Origin: an uncultured Mitsuokella sp.
GTDB taxonomy: Bacteria > Bacillota > Negativicutes > Selenomonadales > Selenomonadaceae
DNA length: 9,513 bases
Direction of reading: 5' to 3'
NCBI GenBank assembly: GCA_900770895.1
Contig: CAAGMF010000215.1
Span: 1 to 9,513, forward strand
Below, one piece after another: positions 6,745 to 9,513 of the stretch. Under the pieces are notes generated by a model that did not search any database, was not told the DNA's origin, and worked only from the letters and a program-made list of their open reading frames with translations. Position 1 is the first letter of the stretch, and each line of letters starts with the position of its first letter. A program made the position numbers and the translations under genes.

Positions 6745-6779
6745 GAAAAGGCCGACATCGTACAGGTGTCGGCCTTTTC
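6745..6779 (+). terminator. Strong, probably bidirectional terminator
   Basis: GAAAAGGCCGACAT (6745-6758) pairs over 14 positions with GTGTCGGCCTTTTC (6766-6779), with one G-U pair and a 7-base loop. A-rich and T-rich stem ends mean it can work on both strands. It separates the chemoreceptor operon from the sugar-metabolism genes. Confidence 0.88.
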
Positions 6780-6809
6780 AGTGTTGGCAGGCTGTCTTTG
6801 AAAGAGCTG

Positions 6810-6823
6810 TGAAAAGATTTTCA
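6810..6823. promoter_or_regulatory. cre-like palindrome, candidate operator
   Basis: TGAAAA-GA-TTTTCA has perfect 6-bp arms. It fits the catabolite-responsive element pattern TGWAANCGNTNWCA at every position except the central CG, which is GA here. It lies 32 bases upstream of the -10 box of the glycosidase gene. A LacI/CcpA-type regulator is plausible but unproven. Confidence 0.4.
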
Positions 6824-6855
6824 GAGGTTGAAAACAATGAGCGGTGGGCAGATTT

Positions 6856-6861
6856 TATAAT
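6856..6861 (+). promoter_or_regulatory. -10 box of the glycosidase-aldolase promoter
   Basis: A consensus TATAAT lies 41 bases before the start codon. At the usual 17-base distance the -35 is poor (AACAAT, 6833-6838). TTGAAA at 6828-6833 is better in sequence but 22 bases away. A promoter with a weak -35 may need an activator. Confidence 0.5.
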
Positions 6862-6902
6862 GAATACAGATTTAGGAAATGCGAGGAGGGTAGTCAGCCA
6901 CC

Positions 6903-8333
6903 ATGATAAGGAAGATACCATCAGATTTCGTGCTGGGAGCGAGCCTTTCGGCCTATCAGTACGAAGGGGCGGCTGCAGAAGCGCCGCATGAGCCGTGCGT
7001 ATGGGATGACTGGCTGTCTCAGCCGGGACGCGGCTTTGATGCCCGCAGGGCCAGCGGCGGCTATGAGCACTATCGTGAGGATATCGAGCTGGCCCGGCAG
7101 AACCATATCAAATGCCTGGGCATCTCGTTGTCGTGGTCGCGTCTCATGAAAGCTGACGGCACGGCGGACGAGGCGGGCGTGGCCCATTATCGTGAAGTAT
7201 TGGAGTACTGCCGGTCGCTCGGCATAGAGCCGTATGTGACGCTGTATCACATGGACATGCCGTCCTGGCTGGCGGCCCGGGGCGGCTGGCTGGCCGGCGA
7301 GGAGGCCATCGCTTCTTTCACCGCCTATGCGCGGATGGTGTTCGAGCAGCTGGGGACGCTGGCAGACCATTGGGTGACGATGGCCAGTCCGGCGGCGCTG
7401 GCAGAGCAGGGCTATATCACGGGCTGCTATCCTCCGGGCGAGCGGGGAGCCGTCGGTCACGCCGTACAGGCCCTGCACCATATGTTGCTGGCCCATGCGC
7501 GGGTCGTGCTGCTGTTCCACGAGCTCGGCCTCACGGGTGAGATTGGTCTCACGCATGGCGCTGAGCCGATCTATCCGGTCGGCGATTCCGCGGAGGCGGA
7601 GCGGGCGGCGGAGCTCGATGATGCGCTGAGCAACCGCATGGTCTTTGACGCGGTGCTGGACGGCGGCTATTCGCCCCATACCCTGACCTGCCTGCAGGCC
7701 ATACTCGATGGCAGCGGCGAGTCCGGGCTCATGCCGGTGCTGACGGGCGAGGCTGATATCATCAGTCAGGCGGCGGACAAGGTCGATTTTCTGGGACTCA
7801 GTTATTTCACGACGCATTTCGTCGAGCCCTGGACGCCGTTCACCGAGGAGCGCGAGGAGGAGCGTCGGCATCATCTGGCTCTGCCGGGATGCAGCCGCCG
7901 CGTCAGCCATCGCGAGCTGCCGGCGACCGATTGGGACTGGTCCATATACCCGCACGGCCTTTACGAGATGATCTGCCGGCTGCATGAGGAGTACCCCTCA
8001 CGGCCGCTCTACATCATGGAATGCGGCCTCGGTCGGCATGAGGAGCCTGATGCTCAGGGGACGATCGATGATGATGACCGCATCGACTATCTGCGGCAGC
8101 ATCTGACGGTGGCACTCGATGCGCGCGAGTATGGCTGCGATGTACGCGGCTTCCTGGTGTGGTCGCTCGTCGATACCTTGTCCTGGTCCAGCGGCTACGA
8201 GAAGCGCTACGGTCTCATCCATGTCGACTATGACACGATGGAGCGCCGGGCAAAGAAAAGTGCCCAGTGGCTCGGCGGAGTGGCGGAGCAGCGCCTGTTG
8301 CTGACGCTGGCCCCGGTGCAGGCCACGATCTGA
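6903..8333 (+). CDS. LacG-like family 1 glycosidase with substituted acid/base residue
   Basis: The relatives of this GH1 TIM-barrel protein (476 residues, usual length) are 6-phospho-beta-galactosidases, which cleave lactose-6-phosphate in the cytoplasm. Recognisable parts are ASLSAYQYEGA (Gln19), GISLSWSRL (73-81), TLYHMD (His116), FLGLSYF (296-302), TDWDWSIYP (342-350) and YIMECG (nucleophile Glu373). LSWSSGYEKRYG (426-437) is nearly identical to LacG, whose Ser/Lys/Tyr (here S427, K434, Y436) hold the 6-phosphate. The acid/base motif, FNE in LacG, aligns without gaps to MAS at 160-162, so the catalytic Glu is Ser162. The Asn after the nucleophile is Cys374. The frame is intact and the rest is conserved, so simple decay is unlikely. 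AGGAGGG (6884-6890) lies a long 12 bases before the ATG, but the N-terminus fits LacG. The aldolase gene follows 82 bases later. The fold is certain; the activity is not. Confidence 0.9.
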   Translation: MIRKIPSDFVLGASLSAYQYEGAAAEAPHEPCVWDDWLSQPGRGFDARRASGGYEHYREDIELARQNHIKCLGISLSWSRLMKADGTADEAGVAHYREVLEYCRSLGIEPYVTLYHMDMPSWLAARGGWLAGEEAIASFTAYARMVFEQLGTLADHWVTMASPAALAEQGYITGCYPPGERGAVGHAVQALHHMLLAHARVVLLFHELGLTGEIGLTHGAEPIYPVGDSAEAERAAELDDALSNRMVFDAVLDGGYSPHTLTCLQAILDGSGESGLMPVLTGEADIISQAADKVDFLGLSYFTTHFVEPWTPFTEEREEERRHHLALPGCSRRVSHRELPATDWDWSIYPHGLYEMICRLHEEYPSRPLYIMECGLGRHEEPDAQGTIDDDDRIDYLRQHLTVALDAREYGCDVRGFLVWSLVDTLSWSSGYEKRYGLIHVDYDTMERRAKKSAQWLGGVAEQRLLLTLAPVQATI

Positions 8334-8344
8334 ACATGCTTATG

Positions 8345-8359
8345 AGGAGCGCAGCTCCT
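8345..8359. other. Small intercistronic hairpin
   Basis: AGGAGC and GCTCCT form a 6-bp stem with a 3-base loop (GCA) in the 82-base gap between glycosidase and aldolase. Only two Ts follow directly, so it is too weak to call a terminator. It may affect relative expression or transcript stability. Confidence 0.35.
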
Positions 8360-8403
8360 TTGATATCTATTGATCCATCAGCTATCCATGCAGGATGAAG
8401 AAA

Positions 8404-8408
8404 GGGAG
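8404..8408 (+). promoter_or_regulatory. Ribosome binding site that selects ATG at 8416
   Basis: GGGAG (within AAAGGGAGAA) lies 7 bases before ATG 8416. An in-frame ATG at 8395 would add seven residues (MKKGRKE) and would place this ribosome site inside the coding sequence. The N-termini of GatY/KbaY relatives match the shorter form. Confidence 0.7.
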
Positions 8409-8415
8409 AAAAGAA

Positions 8416-9264
8416 ATGAAACTTCATAACACGAAAGCGATGCTGCTCGATGCTCAGGCCAAACACTATGCGGTGCCGGCCTTCAATATCCATAACCTCG
8501 AGACATTCCAGACGGTCGTCGAGACCTGCTATGAGATGCGTTCGCCGGTCATCATCGCAGCGACGCCGTCGACGGTGACGTATGCAGACAAGGATTATCT
8601 CGTAGCCCTGACCGGTGCGGCTATGGAGAAATATGACATCCCGATGTCGTTCCATCTCGACCATCATGAGGATGTGAATCAGATCGAGACGACGATCGCC
8701 GCCGGTTGCCGCTCGGTCATGATCGATGCTTCGCGTCTGCCGTATGATGAGAACGTAGCCAAGGTCAAAGAGGTCGTGGCCTTCGCACATACGTGCGGTG
8801 CGACGGTCGAGGCTGAGCTCGGCAAGCTCGTCGGTCGCGAGGATAATATCGTCTGCGATGACAGTGCCTATACCGATCCGGATGATGCAGTGCGCTATGT
8901 AGCCGATACGGGCATCGACAGCCTGGCTGTCGCCATCGGTACGGCCCATGGCCTGTATAAAGGCACGCCGAAGCTCGATTTCCCGCGCCTGCAGGAGATC
9001 CGCAGCCGCGTGGATATCCCGCTCGTGCTGCACGGCGCCTCCGATGTGCCGGATGAGCTCGTCGAGAAAGCCATCTCGCTCGGCATCTGCAAGGTCAACG
9101 TGGCTACCGACCTCAAGATTCCGTTCTCGAATGCAGTAAAGGCGTACTTCAAAGAGCATCCGGATGCGAACGATCCGCGCAAGTACATGACGCCGGGCAA
9201 AGAGGCCATGAAGGAAGTAATCAAGCACAAGATTGGCGTCTGCGGCAGCGCCAACAGATACTGA
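8416..9264 (+). CDS. gatY: Class II tagatose-1,6-bisphosphate aldolase (GatY/KbaY type)
   Basis: The enzyme splits tagatose 1,6-bisphosphate into dihydroxyacetone phosphate and glyceraldehyde 3-phosphate in the cytoplasm. From ATG 8416 the protein has 282 residues, the size of GatY/KbaY. It tracks E. coli GatY closely: YAVPAFNIHNLET (18-30), the metal/catalytic HLDHH (80-84, with Asp82 and His83), RSVMIDASRLP (99-109), VEAELG (131-136), AIGTAHGLY (173-181, zinc His178), LVLHGASD (203-210, zinc His206) and GICKVNVATDLK (223-234). Zinc-binding and catalytic residues are all present. It follows the LacG-like gene by 82 bases with no strong terminator between, which suggests cotranscription. Phosphogalactosidase plus tagatose-bisphosphate aldolase would be the first and last steps of the tagatose-6-phosphate pathway; the isomerase and kinase are not in the window. 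Classical lac operons use the unrelated class I aldolase LacD. GatY and KbaY often need a GatZ/KbaZ partner, also not seen here. Fructose-bisphosphate aldolase activity is the main alternative. Confidence 0.88.
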   Translation: MKLHNTKAMLLDAQAKHYAVPAFNIHNLETFQTVVETCYEMRSPVIIAATPSTVTYADKDYLVALTGAAMEKYDIPMSFHLDHHEDVNQIETTIAAGCRSVMIDASRLPYDENVAKVKEVVAFAHTCGATVEAELGKLVGREDNIVCDDSAYTDPDDAVRYVADTGIDSLAVAIGTAHGLYKGTPKLDFPRLQEIRSRVDIPLVLHGASDVPDELVEKAISLGICKVNVATDLKIPFSNAVKAYFKEHPDANDPRKYMTPGKEAMKEVIKHKIGVCGSANRY

Positions 9265-9290
9265 GAGGCGTAGTGGGCGAAAGATACCAG

Positions 9291-9451
9291 CCTTCTCCTG
9301 AGGAGAAGGGGGACCGCGCTAGCGGTGGATGAGGTGTAGCTGGGACATGACTCTATATTTAGAGTAAAAACTCCATGTAGCGAAATTCTCAGGCTACACC
9401 TCATCCGTCTCCCGGCTGCGCCGTGAGCCACCTCCCTATATAATCTAGGGA
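9291..9451. repeat. Composite inverted-repeat element with nested hairpins
   Basis: Two half-elements face each other. The left half has the odd palindrome CCTTCTCCT-G-AGGAGAAGG (9291-9309), the hairpin ACCGC-GCTA-GCGGT (9313-9326), then the arm GGATGAGGTGTAGC (9327-9340). The right half mirrors this: the arm GCTACACCTCATCC (9393-9406, a perfect 14-bp match), the hairpin CTC-C-CGGC-TGC-GCCG-T-GAG (9409-9427), and the hairpin TCCCTA...TAGGGA (9433-9451). The 52-base centre holds CTCTA-TATT-TAGAG (9351-9364). There is no coding sequence. It resembles the short interspersed hairpin repeats I recall from Negativicutes genomes, but copy number cannot be judged from one window. It lies 26 bases after the aldolase stop and could protect or end that transcript, although no T tract follows. 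Confidence 0.65.
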
Positions 9452-9513
9452 AAGCTCCCGAAAGCTCCATTTTTCGTAGAATTTCATAGATGTTCTCATA
9501 GACCCAAGAGCCA

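Noticed and set aside
5418..6758. Long antisense reading frame (446 codons) opposite the sugar-binding lipoprotein
   Set aside because: It covers the end of the chemoreceptor, the whole binding-protein gene and part of a terminator. The opposite-strand genes have full family signatures, and this frame has none.
6743..6991. Small + strand reading frame of 82 codons across the terminator at 6745 and the glycosidase start
   Set aside because: It runs through a terminator stem and overlaps the well-supported glycosidase N-terminus in another frame, with no ribosome site.
6903..8333. Glycosidase as a pseudogene
   Set aside because: Although the acid/base Glu is missing, the frame is intact at full length and the phosphate-binding and nucleophile motifs are preserved, so decay is not the simplest reading.
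8215..9228. Antisense reading frame (337 codons) opposite the aldolase
   Set aside because: It is compositional only. The + strand encodes an aldolase with all zinc ligands, and this frame also overlaps the glycosidase end.
9291..9451. CRISPR array or attachment site in the repeat region
   Set aside because: The repeats are inverted, only two in number, and form nested hairpins. There are no regularly spaced direct repeats with unique spacers, and no integrase or tRNA gene is near.
9450..9468. Tandem GAAAGCTCC repeat (two copies, 10-base period)
   Set aside because: Two short copies in the tail of the hairpin element are too little to support a separate feature.

Overview
The window looks like chromosomal DNA from a diderm Firmicute of the class Negativicutes, most likely a Selenomonadaceae member such as Selenomonas or Mitsuokella. 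It has outer-membrane genes (a TonB-type energy transducer and a TonB-dependent receptor), GC-rich codon usage, strong Firmicutes-like AAGGAGG ribosome sites and compact U-tract terminators. The genus is inference. The first 20 bases are not genomic: they match the 3' end of the Illumina TruSeq read-2 adapter, so the contig starts on an untrimmed adapter and the first gene is cut.

Layout, all genes on the + strand. (1) 23-2820: the 3' part of a TonB-family protein and, 34 bases on, a complete TonB-dependent outer-membrane receptor, closed by a terminator. This is an uptake unit whose substrate (siderophore, haem, cobalamin or other) cannot be read from the sequence. (2) 2821-3795: a regulatory region with two promoter candidates and a perfect 16-bp palindrome on the proximal -10 box, then a six-helix DUF4405-like, cytochrome b-like membrane protein and its terminator. 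(3) 3796-6779: a 33-bp imperfect dyad, then a two-gene operon of a methyl-accepting chemotaxis protein and a ChvE-like sugar-binding lipoprotein, closed by a strong terminator. No ABC ATPase or permease follows, so the binding protein may serve the chemoreceptor rather than transport. (4) 6780-9264: a cre-like palindrome and a -10 box, then a LacG-like family 1 glycosidase and a GatY/KbaY-type class II tagatose-1,6-bisphosphate aldolase. Together they suggest handling of a phosphorylated galactoside through the tagatose-6-phosphate route. (5) 9265-9513: no gene, but a composite inverted-repeat element made of nested hairpins.

The most unusual point is in the glycosidase. It keeps the LacG phosphate-binding triad (S427, K434, Y436), the substrate-binding Gln and His, and the nucleophile Glu (E373), but the acid/base motif NE is replaced by Ala-Ser. 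Either the chemistry is altered, as in plant myrosinase, or the protein is no longer an ordinary hydrolase. The orphan chemoreceptor/binding-protein pair is the second item worth following. I did not find a mobile element, phage, CRISPR array, tRNA or rRNA.
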